The position numbers and the translations under genes were made by a program. The notes below the pieces were generated by a model. That model was not told the DNA's origin. It saw nothing but the letters and a program-made list of their open reading frames with translations, and searched no databases. Positions 19,703-30,297 of a stretch of 64,000 bases of DNA are shown here, piece after piece; within the stretch, counting starts at the first letter, position 1; each line of letters begins with the position of its first letter. The stretch lies in NCBI GenBank assembly GCA_013146195.2, contig CM028382.1, positions 114,193,237 through 114,257,236 of the forward strand, given 5' to 3'. This stretch comes from Codonopsis lanceolata. Lineage: Eukaryota > Streptophyta > Magnoliopsida > Asterales > Campanulaceae.

Positions 19703-22700
19703 TCATCTAGACTTTTTGTGGAGATTAAGAATTGCAAATATGACAAGCCAAAGGAAGGTGAAGGATCCAATTATAGAGATGGTGATGGACGCGGCACCAT
19801 TGCGGCAGAATCTCTTGAAAATGTGACAAACCTTGTGCCACTGCGCGTGGGAGTTGCCGTGTAGGCCAATGAGTCCGACTGCAGCAGCGGCGCCATTCGC
19901 AGAGAAGAGTAATGACACCATTAACAGGTCGGAGATAAGCAATGCCGTGGTTGTGGTGCTGCCGCCAATTTTGCCGCTCGCTGCTCTGGACCTCAGTGAG
20001 AGTATCAGAGATGCGGCTGAGTAGGAGCATGCTATGGCATTTGACACCACGAAAAATCTATGATTGACAGAAATATAAAAGAGGAAATGAGCAATTAAGC
20101 AGGTAATATAAATACTGTAATTTGGGCTTCCATTAATCAATGACTTAATAGCAATTTGGTCACTGTAATTTGAGTTTTTATGCAATAAGTTTCCTATATT
20201 AATTTTCTTTTCCGTCAATTTCATCGGTATAGTTAACTTATGCAGTTTCTTTTAGTCATTCGGTCAAACCGTACCCCTGCTATCCTCTCTGCCTTTATTT
20301 AATTAGGTTTAATATATAATTTGGTCACTGAACTTAATACTTTAAATTGATTTGGTTCAACATTTTTGACACTTTATATTTTGGTTATTGAACTCAATTT
20401 TGGGCACTGTTAGTCCCTTTAGAGACTTCCTTTTATTTTGTGGTTAAAATTTTCAGATAATGACCAAAGTGTCTTTAAAAGAAGCCGAGTAGGATTCCAG
20501 TTGGACAACAAATCTTGAGGGAAATATTGCCGCCATCTCCTCTTCCCTTCTTGCCTTGTCTGTTTCTCTTTTTTGTGTAAAATTTCTCTCTTACAAGTTT
20601 TCTCTTCTACCTTTCTTTTTTATGCGATCTTCGCAGCTTAATTTTTGCTCCCTTTTTTTTAAAATCTTCTTCCCCAATTTTTTTTATCACCCGACATACA
20701 TTTCTAATTAAGATTTGTTTCATTTCTTTTATACGCAGTAATCTGTTTATGTTCCCATTTAATTTACAACAATTGTTATTTGGTTGGCTGCTTGTTTGAT
20801 TATTGGTAATGGGTTGCGAGACATCAAAGCAACCGGTATGCTGGAATTGCTAGGCACTATGTTCTCCGACGCTGCACAACTACTCAATGCACGTCCACCA
20901 CCCTCCTGAAAGCGACGGTGACACTTACCACGTCGTAGCTCTCACCTCCACTACCTTGTTCTCTCTCTCAATCACATTCAACGACATATTAAAGAACCAA
21001 TTTCTTCGGTTCCAGAATCTGTTTGTGTACTGCAAGTGAGTATCTATTAAATGTTAAAAATGATATTTATGTCATTTTATGCATTAAATGAAGTTACGTT
21101 TAGGGATTTGAGTATTACGTTAAGGATCACTCATATATATTAAATTATTTGAATGGAAATAATAAAAATAAAGTATATTAATATTTTTTCTATTAATTTT
21201 TAAATATCACTAGGCAATGCAACTCAACGTTCATTAAGAATTTTGGGCATTATATTGAGAATTTAACGTCACAATGAATGGACGTTACAAAAAGAATTAA
21301 CTATAGGTCAAAAATTAAATTCAATGACCAAATTAGGAAATATTAAAGAAGTTGAACCAAATCAATTTGAAGTATTAAGTGAAGTGACCAAATTATACAT
21401 TAAAACTATTAATTACTCATATTTTCCTCTCCATCTCTCACCAAACACCCTTCTCTGCTCCTCTAGAACCTTTTGATGAACATATCTAGACGGTGGCAAT
21501 GACTTAGAAACCAGAAGATAACATACTTGCTCCGTTCCAGGTAATAGTTTATTATTTTATTTAAAAGTGTTTTACTTAATGAATCTATTTTAAAAAATAA
21601 AAATATAAAAATGTCATTTTATTACTAATATACTACTAAAAATATCATTTTGTTAAAAAGTTTAACTTTCAAACAGAGACTCTTTGTTCAAAACATAAGA
21701 AATAATTGTGTATGCTTTAAAAACAGATAACAATTAAAAGAACATATGTACTTAATACAACACCTATAAAATACTTAATACAACATTTTTTTAAAAAAAA
21801 CTTTATTAATTTACCCTTTGTTCAATTTGTAATTAAATGAAAAAAAACCAAGATTAGTGGTAGAGGTTGGCGGGAGGTGGTGGCAGTGGCGGTGGTGGGG
21901 CTGGGTAGGAGTTTGTTTTTAATCAAATGAAAAAAAAAACTTTTTTTTTATGGGCGGAGATGGTGGCAGAGACTGGGCGGGAGGTGATAGAAGCTGGGCG
22001 GGTTGCGGGGGGGGGGACTTGGGTAGGAGTAGGAGGTTGGGTTTGGTGAGGAAAGGACTGGGGGAGGCCCAGTCCGTGTGGGAGAGGTAGGGGAGGGACT
22101 AGGTGAGGGGCAGGTGGGTGGGTTGGGTGTGAGAGGGACTGAGCCCAATCTGTGTGGGAGGGATTGGGTGAGGGACAGACGAGTGGGCTGGAGCTGGGGG
22201 AGAGATTGGGCTTGACCCAGACGATGTGAGAAAGCTGGGGGAGGGGCATGCGAGTGAGTTGGGGGAGGGCTGGGGGAGGTGGTGGGGCTGGGTTGGCGGT
22301 TGGGCGGTCGGTGGTGGTCCGAGGCGGTGTTCAATTTTTTTTGTTTTATTTTTATTAAGGGTAATATAATATTTTTATAACAAAAAATAATATATTAAGT
22401 ATTTTATATGTGTTGTATTAGGTATTGTCCTTAAAAGAATTGCCTAAACACTTGTCTAGCTGGTTCGGCCTATGAGGATTTGACCTTTTATTGTCCTACC
22501 ATCCAACACTTTTATACTTACTATATTATATTTTATAATCTTTATTATAATACTTTTATAATATGATTTAATAAGACAAAATTTATATATAGATTAATTT
22601 ACATATTATTCTTTAGTTTTTTTAAATTTAGGCAATATGTGTTTTCTTCTTGTTTGTATGTTTATATTGCATTTTTTTCCATAAAGTATTTTTTATTTTA

Positions 22701-23746
22701 ACCCCTAAAAGCAAAAAAAGACCACCTTTATAACTTAAGAACCAAAAAATCATGTACGATGATGGGATCTTCTAACATTTTATTGATAAGATCATCTAAC
22801 ATTTTAAAAAACCTTGGGGGAGGAAACTCAAACTAATTTCGTTAGAAATTAGATACAGTTGAGTTTAAAATAATGACGAATTTGCAGCATTTTTTAAAAT
22901 TACAATGATAATTTTGTTTAAGAAATAGTACATTTGTAAAATGTAATGATCGATGAAAGTACGATATCAAAATTAACAATTTTTCATACTTTTAAATCCT
23001 AATCTAGCTAGGTAACCCTTTATATAGAAAACGTATTCCTAATCCTAATATAGCTAGGAATCCTAGTAGCTTTATTAAAAAGTCACAAAAGAAAATCTAT
23101 CTATTACTACTCTATCTATAACTAATACTAAAATAGAAACAACTGTTATGTGGCAGCTTTATGTGAAAAGTTAAAAATTTTAAAGAGATTTTGTGATGAC
23201 ATGTGTCACATTCGAAATGGTAAAAAAAAAAAGAAAATTCTTTTTCCCAAATCAATTAGTTTAAGATAAAAATCATAAATTTAATTAGATAAAATAAACA
23301 TCTTAAAACTAATTAGATAAGATAAAACAAATTTATGATAGAGATTTAGGATTTTGTTTTTAATATCATACCTCATAATTAATTATATATTCGAATAAAA
23401 ATCTTAAATGTAATTAGTTTAAGATAAAAATCCTAAATCTACTTAGGTAAGATAAAAAATCCTAAAACTAATTTGATAAGATAAAACAGTTAGGATATAG
23501 TTTTACGAGTAAATTTATAATAGAGATTTACGGATAAAAATCACGTGTCAACTTCCCGTTTATATATTTTTTCAAATATTACTGAATTAAACTAGATTTT
23601 ATTATATGTAATATTTTGTACAAGTTTAATTTGACTGAAATTCTTCAATTCTCATCTCTTTTCATTTTCATACTTCTTAATTTACACAAATTATTCACAA
23701 GATAATTTTACGTTATTTGTTATTCTACTAATCTATATTTATTAAT

Positions 23747-23835
<89 letters not shown>

Positions 23836-26800
23836 CTATTACTAAAACAGAAGGCGCTGTTACCACGTGGTGGCTTTCTGTTAAATGCTTAAACTTTTTA
23901 AAGAATTTCATACTTCCACGTGTCACTCTCTTATAACTTGTAATTTTTTTTTATTTTACTGATAAAAATTTTATCATCAACAAAAACATATAAACCATGC
24001 ATAATAAAAAAAGATAAAATCTCTATGAGCAGATTTCTATGATTTTATTATTATTAATGATGAAATTTTAACAAACAAATCTTTTCAAATTCAAATTATG
24101 TTTATCTGTTTTAAGCAATCTTTTTCAAATTCAAATTATGTTTATCTACTCTAAACAACATTTGTTCCTTGATCTATAAATAATGTTAGACAATTGAAAT
24201 TTATAATCCTCCGTCATCTACAAAAGATTTTAACCGTCGTAATTCAATCTATTTATCAGTACCTCTCTTAAATTTTAACTCTACCTCTCTCAAATTTCTT
24301 ACTTTTCTAATTGGGGCATACTTAAGACAACACATATAAAATACTTAATACAACACTTTTGATTATGAAATTATTATATTACCTTTAGTCATTATAAATA
24401 ACAAAAACAAAAATTTGAACAAAAAAACATACAAACCAAAATCTCTCATAAAAAAATCATTCTTTCTATATTTTCTCTCTTCCTCAATTCAAACAAGGTA
24501 AGATAATTTTTCTAAACTCATTCTTTATAATTTCGATTTGTGTTCGTGAATAGAAAAAATAATAAATTGAAGGCAGCCGCCGTGCTCCACCACCACCAGC
24601 CGTCCTTGGCTGCCTGATCACCAAGCTGGGTTGGTGGTGCTAAGTTATGTTAGTTTCCATAAGTTTCTGTTGGGTTGTTAAAGTTAGTTTTCTAATTTTT
24701 GTGTTAGGCCCCTTAAACTTTTGTTACTTGTTATTATTAGCACTTGCTATTTGATATGAGCTGTTTAATAAAATTTAATTTATTATAAATTACCTATATA
24801 TTTAATATTTTAATTAATATTGTTATTAAATATGTTTGTGAATAAGTATGGAAAAAATTAATATAATTGATTTAATTTTTTTTAAATTTCTCAGGTTTTA
24901 CAATATAATACACATACATGCTACAAATGAATCAGAAAAGCAACATGTATGTGGGTGAGTTTGGTGATTGTATGGACATATATAGTTATGTTGGTGACAA
25001 AGAATATATAGGAGATGATATCAAAGCTCTTTCAACCATCTGATTCTGCATTGGTGGTAACTAGATTCAAGGCTTACTGTTTGACTTTATCAATTTGGAA
25101 AATGTTATCATTCAATATTGTAATGACGTGGGTTGAGAATAAGACTGCATTTAGTCTTACTGAAGATTATTATAGTAAATATTGAAAATTGATCATATGA
25201 ATGTGTAATTGATTTTTTTTTTTGCGTGCGAATAATTTGAAAAAGAAATTTTAAAAAATAAAGTAATTAATACTTAATAAATATCGATTAATTAATAATT
25301 TTATGTTGAAATTGATCATTTTAACAGAATGTTGTCACGTGGCTTTTAACTAGATTTTATGTTATTAATGACCCCAATGGGTGTGAGAGATGACAAGGGC
25401 ATTCAGGTAAAGACCTGAGGTCGTTGGTTCCAATTCTTATACCAACATAGATGACTTTCTGTTAAAATGATTTATTCCAACAAAAAATTATTAATTAATC
25501 TATATCTATTAGTTATGAATTACTTCATTAAGTTATTTTTTTTACAGAAAATTCCTACACAAATATTTCAATTACCGATTCATATGATCAATCAAAATAT
25601 TAAATTTATTTTAGTTTTGTTCAAAGTACTTTAATTTAAAATTTTAATTACTTATAACAAGTTTAGTAAATCATCTTATTATAAACAATTTTTTTTTTAA
25701 AAAACTTATTAAAACCCGTGCAATGGTATTAACTAGTAAGTTGTAATAAACTGAAGCAGGATAGTAGTTTCAATAAATTTTTAATACTTATATTTCTTAT
25801 ATGTTTGTAGGTGTTATATATTTTCACTACTTTGAACGATGAAAAGTCAAGAAAAAAAATATTTGTCTAAGAATCTTTTTTTTATATATTTTTTTAGGGC
25901 CCCCATTTTTTCTTTTAAACCTAAGCCCCTAAAAGTTCAAGACCGACCGCCCTGCTCTCTCATATCTCTTATCTCTTCTCTCTTTGTCAATGGAAAAGCT
26001 CTTTTTGCCGGTACTGTTTGGTGATTCTTCTTATGGAAAAATTTATCTAGTAATCATTCTCTCTTGTCTCCATTTTTCACAATTTTTTGATCATGAATTG
26101 TAATTTATGTACATTGTATATGGGTACTGCAAGTTTTCGATAAAATAATATCTCTGGTTCTCTTATTTTATTGGAAAGAACATGTTAATGTTGAAATTTT
26201 TATACCTTTAAAATTTTGGTTTAACTTGCTAAAAATATTTCTGTTATTTGTTATGCACATTGAAAATGACCACACAAAATAAAATAAAATCACAAACTAT
26301 ACCTAAATATTACAAACTTGATCTGGAACAAAGCATGTTCGATAGTAATAACAAGGAAGTGTGGTACTCCTATTATCGTCAGATCTAACACAGGCTTTAA
26401 CCTCCTAACTCCTAAGCAAAAAAGTGTACTAGTTATTTTAATAGTAAAAAGATTCAATTTTTATTTTTTAGTCGTATTTTTTTAAAACAACTCAACTTTC
26501 TATTTCAAGTAATATGAACATTGGTACAACATGTCATCTTTAAGTTTGACTTGAGTTTCCTAGGTGAAATTATGGGTGACCTTGAATTAGATCGGTGTGG
26601 GTAGAGGTCAAAGAGTAGGTCACCTTACTAAATTTAGTTCATACCATTAGTGTACTACTATGTATCGGTATAGGTATTGGTAGTAGTTGTGTGGTTTTAT
26701 ATCAACACGTGTCGTTCAATTAATTACTCAATAAATGCTATATATGGGAATTTTGTACGTACCACTTACCACTAGAACGTTCTAGTAAAAACGGATATGT

Positions 26801-28813
26801 GATGACTGAGAGCATCTTCACCGTATAAAAATGTCAATTCTTAACCAACTTGGAAGTTTTCAAAATTTCTTAATTATACAAATTCTTATTCTCCACGTAA
26901 AAAAGAGAGAGGCAAAACAACTTCCACAATACGAAGTTACGATTTACCTTGGAAAATGAGAGAAAATTGGTATTGGTAAATGGTCCAAATGACCTGTGAA
27001 GGGGACCGGGGGCCTGGAGGTGTGAGGGGGAGGGGGGTTGTATGAAGAGAGAGAGAGAGAGGAAGAAAGTGAGTGAGCGGTCAGTGGGGTCTGGGGGGTT
27101 GTGTGTGTGAAGGATTTTGTTTTTATTATAAATGGTGTTAAATTTAATATTTTTTTGTGTAAGAAATTATGTAAGAATAATATATAATAGGAAGATATAT
27201 TCTTAAGTGGGTAAGAAGAGAAAATTGTATAAGGTAATAATATGACCCAATTAAAAAGTTGTATTAAGAAATTTAACATCAAGGATGCTATGACAAATTA
27301 ATTGAGCATTTCTCACTGTTATATTGGACCCACTAACGCTTGCATAACTAAGACAATTAATCCCTTAATTTACCCATAATACCCTTCAAATATGTTGCAC
27401 AATGCAATCGCTAGATATACAACAATTAATATTTCTAAATAACTGTTTATTTTTAAATTTTCACAAAAGACTGAAAAAGTTGCCTTAATCTTTACTTATA
27501 ACATTTGGAATCCATATTATAACATGACATGTGTTAAAGGTAAAATTAATAAACTTATATAAAAATAAACACTCCTTTATGAACAAGAAAATTATGAAAA
27601 TTGATACTCATTTAGGCATGGAGTGAGTATTTTAGTATTACGTACTAATATACTCTATTAATTAATAGTTTTTTTTTTTTTGCCAAACCAAGTTAGGTTA
27701 GTGACTTGTTGGAAAAAGAGTTCATTATTTTATTTTAAAATGTTTCACTTAAAAAGTTTTACTTTAAAAAATTAAGGTATAAAAGTGTCATTTTATTATT
27801 ATTTTTTTTCTCCTAAGGGGGGCTTGGGAGTTTTATTATTATTATTTTTTTCTACTAAAAGTTTTATTTTGTTAAAATATTTAATTTTCAAATTGAGACT
27901 TTTTTCCTTATTAAAGTTTTATTTTGTTAAAATATTTAATTCTTAGAAGAAACATATACTCTATGCTCCTTATTAAATTCTAACTATGCTTGAAGCGTTC
28001 ATCTCTCTAGATCCTGCACCACCATATATGAAGGGTTCACTGTTATATTTTTGGATGTTTTATTAAAGAAGTACAATTTTAACAACTATATTCATAGGTT
28101 TTCAACTTTACCTTCTAATATATGTTTTAACTATTTTGAATAAGTTTAGTGGTAAGACGCTTCATATATACTTAATAGGTCGTGAGTTCGAGTCATCAAG
28201 GAGATAAGTTGAGAACCACTACTCATTCTCTATTTTTTGAAAAATATAAAAAAAAAAAACCATTTTGAATGAGCTCATGCATACTTATAATTATAACAAC
28301 GTATATATTTTAATTAATAGATTTTTCACACATCAAACTCTTGGAATAGAATCAAAGGATAATTTAGTAGTGTAGCTAGTAAAGGTAAAAAATAAGCGCT
28401 TAATATGTATTCTATTTTTTCTATTTTGAGATGTTTCACTTAAATAATTTATTTTTAAATTTTAAAGTATAAAAATATCATTTTATTACTAATGTACTAC
28501 TAAATTTCAAATGAGAACTTTTTTTCAAAACTGTGGGACTATTAAAAAACTGAAATACTTACACAGAAGAGGAGAGATATTGCCACTTAGCCGTAGCGAA
28601 GACGCGCAAGGGAGGCATGCCGGGAACGAGGGTGATGGGTACGAGCTGAGTCTCTTCGTTAAGGCCGGTCACCACCGCAGCCACCAATGTCAACGCCAAG
28701 CCCATCACCCTTAGCACCAAATCATATGAACCAATAGCTCTCCTTATAGCATTTATTCGGCTATTACTATTACTCGCCTCCATCTTCCCATCACTCGTAG
28801 CCACTCCATCCAT
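19703..28813 (-). CDS. CASP-like protein, CASPL1 subfamily (two exons, 8.5-kb intron)
   Basis: Minus-strand exons 28563-28813 and 19703-20057 join in phase (251 + 355 nt) to give 201 residues plus stop. The donor is GTGTAAGT context and the acceptor ATCATAG. The protein starts MDGVATSDGK and has four hydrophobic segments (about 31-52, 80-105, 121-148, 172-195). These include the family's conserved Arg in segment 1 (Arg35) and Asp in segment 3 (Asp127), and the extracellular WQYLSSSVFFVVSNAIAC segment that spans the splice junction. CASP and CASP-like proteins are four-span plasma-membrane proteins of the MARVEL-related fold; CASPs scaffold the Casparian strip, while CASPLs have mostly unassigned roles. 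The length is normal and all parts are present. The 8505-bp intron (20058-28562) contains a MULE, Helitrons, MITEs and a SINE. Confidence 0.92.
20306..21406. mobile_element. MULE with a captured gene fragment, inside the CASP-like intron
   Basis: Ends of about 110 bp are inverted copies. The left arm begins GGTTTAATATATAATTTGGT. The right arm reads AATTTGGTCACTTCACTTAA when reverse-complemented, and both contain AAATTGATTTGGTTCAAC. Flanks are ATTTAATTA (20297-20305) and TATTAATTA (21407-21415), seven of nine identical, so the target duplication is slightly decayed. The interior has pyrimidine-rich leader-like sequence (20540-20700) and a short captured coding fragment. No transposase. Confidence 0.7.
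20809..20967 (+). pseudogene. Captured N-terminal fragment resembling plant glutaredoxin-family (MGCxxSK) proteins
   Basis: From ATG at 20809 the frame reads MGCETSKQPVCWNC, a stop, then YSMHVHHPPESDGDTYHVVA and LTSTTLFSL. An MGC…SK start (N-myristoylation-like) with YSMHVHHPP and YHVVALTSTTxGSL is what I recall from plant proteins that carry a C-terminal glutaredoxin domain. The domain itself is not in the element. The internal stop and lack of downstream exons make it a dead captured fragment. The family assignment is from memory and moderate. Confidence 0.5.
21526..21690. repeat. Dispersed MITE-like repeat, copy A
   Basis: The segment starts CTTGCTCCGTTCCAGGTAAT and includes AAAATGTCATTTTATTACTA, then ATACTACTAAAAATATCATT and GTTAAAAAGTTTAACTTTCA. 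Related segments lie at 27705-27910, 28405-28530 and, inverted, 35281-35400. The CTCC(C/G)TTCC-like start resembles Stowaway-type MITEs, but complete ends were not delimited. Confidence 0.5.
21750..22430. mobile_element. Element with inverted AATACAACAC ends and a G-rich core
   Basis: Left end ACTTAATACAACACCTATAA and right end (reverse-complemented) ACCTAATACAACACATATAA are inverted copies, continuing to ATTACCC on both sides. The core 21840-22330 is strongly G-rich on the plus strand (GGTGGTGGGGCTGGG-type runs). It gives long proline-rich frames on the minus strand (21923-22334) that look like low-complexity artefacts, not a protein. A related terminus with ACTTAAGACAACACATATAA lies at 24320-24360. 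The class (MULE- or hAT-like) is not settled. Confidence 0.5.
22431..23114. other. CASP-like intron, AT-rich, nothing recognised
   Basis: Intronic sequence with no coding frame or clear element end. Confidence 0.5.
23750..23832. repeat. (TA)n microsatellite, about 80 bp
   Basis: Uninterrupted alternating T and A. The apparent minus-strand frame reading repeated Ile-Tyr is an artefact of this repeat. Confidence 0.95.
24313..24500. repeat. Relic of the AATACAACAC-ended element
   Basis: ACAACACATATAAAATACTT and AATACAACACTTTTG followed by ATTATATTACC match the ends of the element at 21750-22430. The opposite end was not identified. Confidence 0.45.
25890..25954. mobile_element. Isolated hAT-type terminus
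   Basis: The stretch ends GACCGACCGCCCTG. Its reverse complement begins CAGGGCGGTCGGTC and continues into GGGGCTTAGGTTTAAA, similar in style to the CAGGGCCGGCCC ends of the hAT element at 56775-60332 with its GGCCTNAA-type subterminal motifs. The other end is not apparent, so this is a truncated relic. Confidence 0.5.
25955..26810. other. CASP-like intron, nothing recognised
   Basis: AT-rich intronic sequence without coding potential or clear transposon ends. Confidence 0.5.
26811..27289. mobile_element. MITE with AGCATC termini
   Basis: The left end is AGCATCTTCACCGTATAAAA, and the right end reverse-complements to AGCATCCTTGATGTTAAATT. Both arms contain AATTTCTTAAT-type sequence. AGAGCATC ends are common in plant hAT-type MITEs. 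Flanking ATGAC motifs on both sides may be part of the target duplication. The core is purine-rich (GAGAGAGAGAGAG, GGGGGG). The minus-strand open frame through it is low-complexity and not credible as a gene. Confidence 0.5.
27290..28130. repeat. CASP-like intron with a dispersed MITE-like repeat (copy B near 27705-27910)
   Basis: Mostly AT-rich. At 27705-27910 the dispersed repeat reappears (AGAGTTCATTATTTTATTTT, AAAAGTGTCATTTTATTATT and, further on, GTTTTATTTTGTTAAAATAT), broken by a duplicated poly-T segment. Part of the same family recurs at 28405-28530. No gene. Confidence 0.45.
28143..28259 (+). mobile_element. tRNA-derived SINE
   Basis: A box-A-like TTTAGTGGTAAGACGCTTC and a box-B-like GAGTTCGAGTCATC lie about 35 bp apart, the internal RNA polymerase III promoter layout of tRNA-derived SINEs. 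The element ends in an A-rich tail (28248-28259). It is flanked by ATTTTGAATAAG (28133-28144) and ATTTTGAATGAG (28262-28273), a target-site duplication of about 12 bp with one mismatch. About 115 bp, in the CASP-like intron close to exon 1. Confidence 0.65.
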
Positions 28814-28819
28814 GATCTT

Positions 28820-28920
28820 TTTGCACCAGAGAGAGAGAGAGAGAGAGGCCGGGACAAGAGAGTTGAGGCTTAATGTCAAGTAGATAGAGAAGAAGCATGG
28901 AACTGATTGTTTATATATGT
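28820..28920 (-). promoter_or_regulatory. Core promoter and leader of the CASP-like gene
   Basis: On the minus strand ACATATATAAACAATC (28905-28920) provides a TATA box about 100 bp upstream of the ATG at 28813, with a pyrimidine-rich (CTCTCTCT) leader at 28829-28846. Spacing suits a transcription start around 28880. Inferred from sequence only. Confidence 0.5.
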
Positions 28921-29418
28921 AGAGGAGGGAAGGGGCGGGGGTAAGTTGAAGTATTGAGTTTATTAACAAAAAATTAAAAAATTAACAAAATTTGAGTTGG
29001 GAAGCCGGGAGTTGGGAATGCATTGATGGCCGATCTACTCATCTACCCTTTGATTATTGTCTTTACTAGTGATGTTTCCGTGCATTGGACGGTTTGTACA
29101 CTGATATAAAATTATATACTCAATTAAAGTCGAAGAATATATAATTAAAAATTTAAATATGAAAAAATAAAAAAATTAATAAAAAGTAAAATTAAAGATT
29201 GATCACATAAATTTTAAAAAGTAATTATAAATTTATTTAGATGTATTTCCTTATTCAGAAAAAGAGGATTGGATGGAATTCAACCATCTTCGTCATTCGT
29301 TAAATCAACAATTGATAATAGATATGTGCCTCTAAATGACAAAATTTGATAGAAATAATAGTTTATGATATTTTGTACTAATGTAGTAGCTATAAAAAAA
29401 CGTTGGTTATTGAAAATA

Positions 29419-29421
29419 TAA
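29419..29421. repeat. 3-bp target duplication of the CACTA element
   Basis: TAA stands before the left CACTA terminus and again at 37308-37310 after the right terminus. Three base pairs is the hallmark length for CACTA (En/Spm) elements, though short and AT-rich. Confidence 0.65.
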
Positions 29422-30297
29422 CACTACTAAAAAATCGGTAATCAGTGACGGAAATTTCCGTCACTAAAAATGGATTTCTGTCACTAATTTCACTTCAGCG
29501 ACGGAACACGTCCGTCAACGCTCCGTCACTAAACAGTTGTCGCTGATTCTGGACAGGTCAATTCTCGTTGCTGATCAGTGGCAGAAAAAAAATTCCGTCA
29601 CTTTATTCCGTCAGTAAATGTCCTCCGTCACTAATTTGCGACGGAAGTTCGTCGCGGAAAGAATTTAAAATATATATGGAATATTGTATAGAGACGGAAC
29701 ATCTGTCACTGATAAAAGTCCCTCCGTTACTAATTAGAGACGGAACATTCGTCGCTGATATATGTCCCTCCGTCACTAATTAGCGACGGAATCTCCGTCG
29801 CTGAATGAATTTAAAATATTTATAGAATATTGTGCAGAGATGGAATATCCGTCGCTGATAAATGTCCCTCCGTCACTAATTCGCGACGGAGTCTCCGTCA
29901 CATAATTTTTTTAAATATACCCAAACAATTATGTAGCGATAAGGACTCCGTCTCTGAATTCCGTCATTGAACTTAAAAAAAATTAAAAAATTAAAAAATA
30001 ATTTTTCATATTCTAAAATTTTAATATTTTTGTACCTGATATATAAAAATAACAAGTATGAATAAAAACTAAATTGCAAATCTAAAAAGTAATTAAGACA
30101 CTAAATTAAAAACTAATGTTATTACAAAAAGTGTGAAATAAAATTCACATTGTCCCTAAAATTAAAGAGTTTACATTGTCCCGAAAATTAAGAAGGAGAG
30201 TATTCATCATTAAACAGATTCCTAGTAGAATTAAGGCTAGGGGACCTTGCACTAGAAGGGGGCCATTGAAGTTGTTGCATTATAAGATCCAATGTCG

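Larger units (their letters stand above)
23115..25736 (+). mobile_element. Non-autonomous Helitron(s) inside the CASP-like intron
   Basis: A Helitron-like 5' end TCTATAACTAATACTAAAAT begins near 23115. A second related start (TTAACTATTACTAAAACAGA with CCACGTGGTGGC) follows a TA microsatellite at 23832. A 3' end with AAAACCCGTGCAATGGTATT and CTAG at 25733-25736, followed by T, closes the block. Whether there is one element with an internal duplication or two nested elements is unclear. No Rep/helicase sequence. A tract at 25375-25440 (GGTCGTTGGTTCCAATTC) resembles a tRNA-type B box. Confidence 0.5.

Noticed and set aside
19725..20030. Minus-strand 101-codon frame and plus-strand 63-codon frame over the CASP-like exon 2
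   Set aside because: Out-of-frame shadows. The 355-nt exon in the CASP frame joins perfectly to exon 1.
21923..22334. Two long proline/serine/histidine-rich minus-strand open frames
   Set aside because: They overlap in different frames over a G-rich low-complexity core of a transposable element. No motif, no start context, no splice partners.
26944..27282. 112-codon minus-strand frame
   Set aside because: Runs through a MITE with purine repeats. Hydrophobic then Ser/Pro low-complexity; not protein-like.
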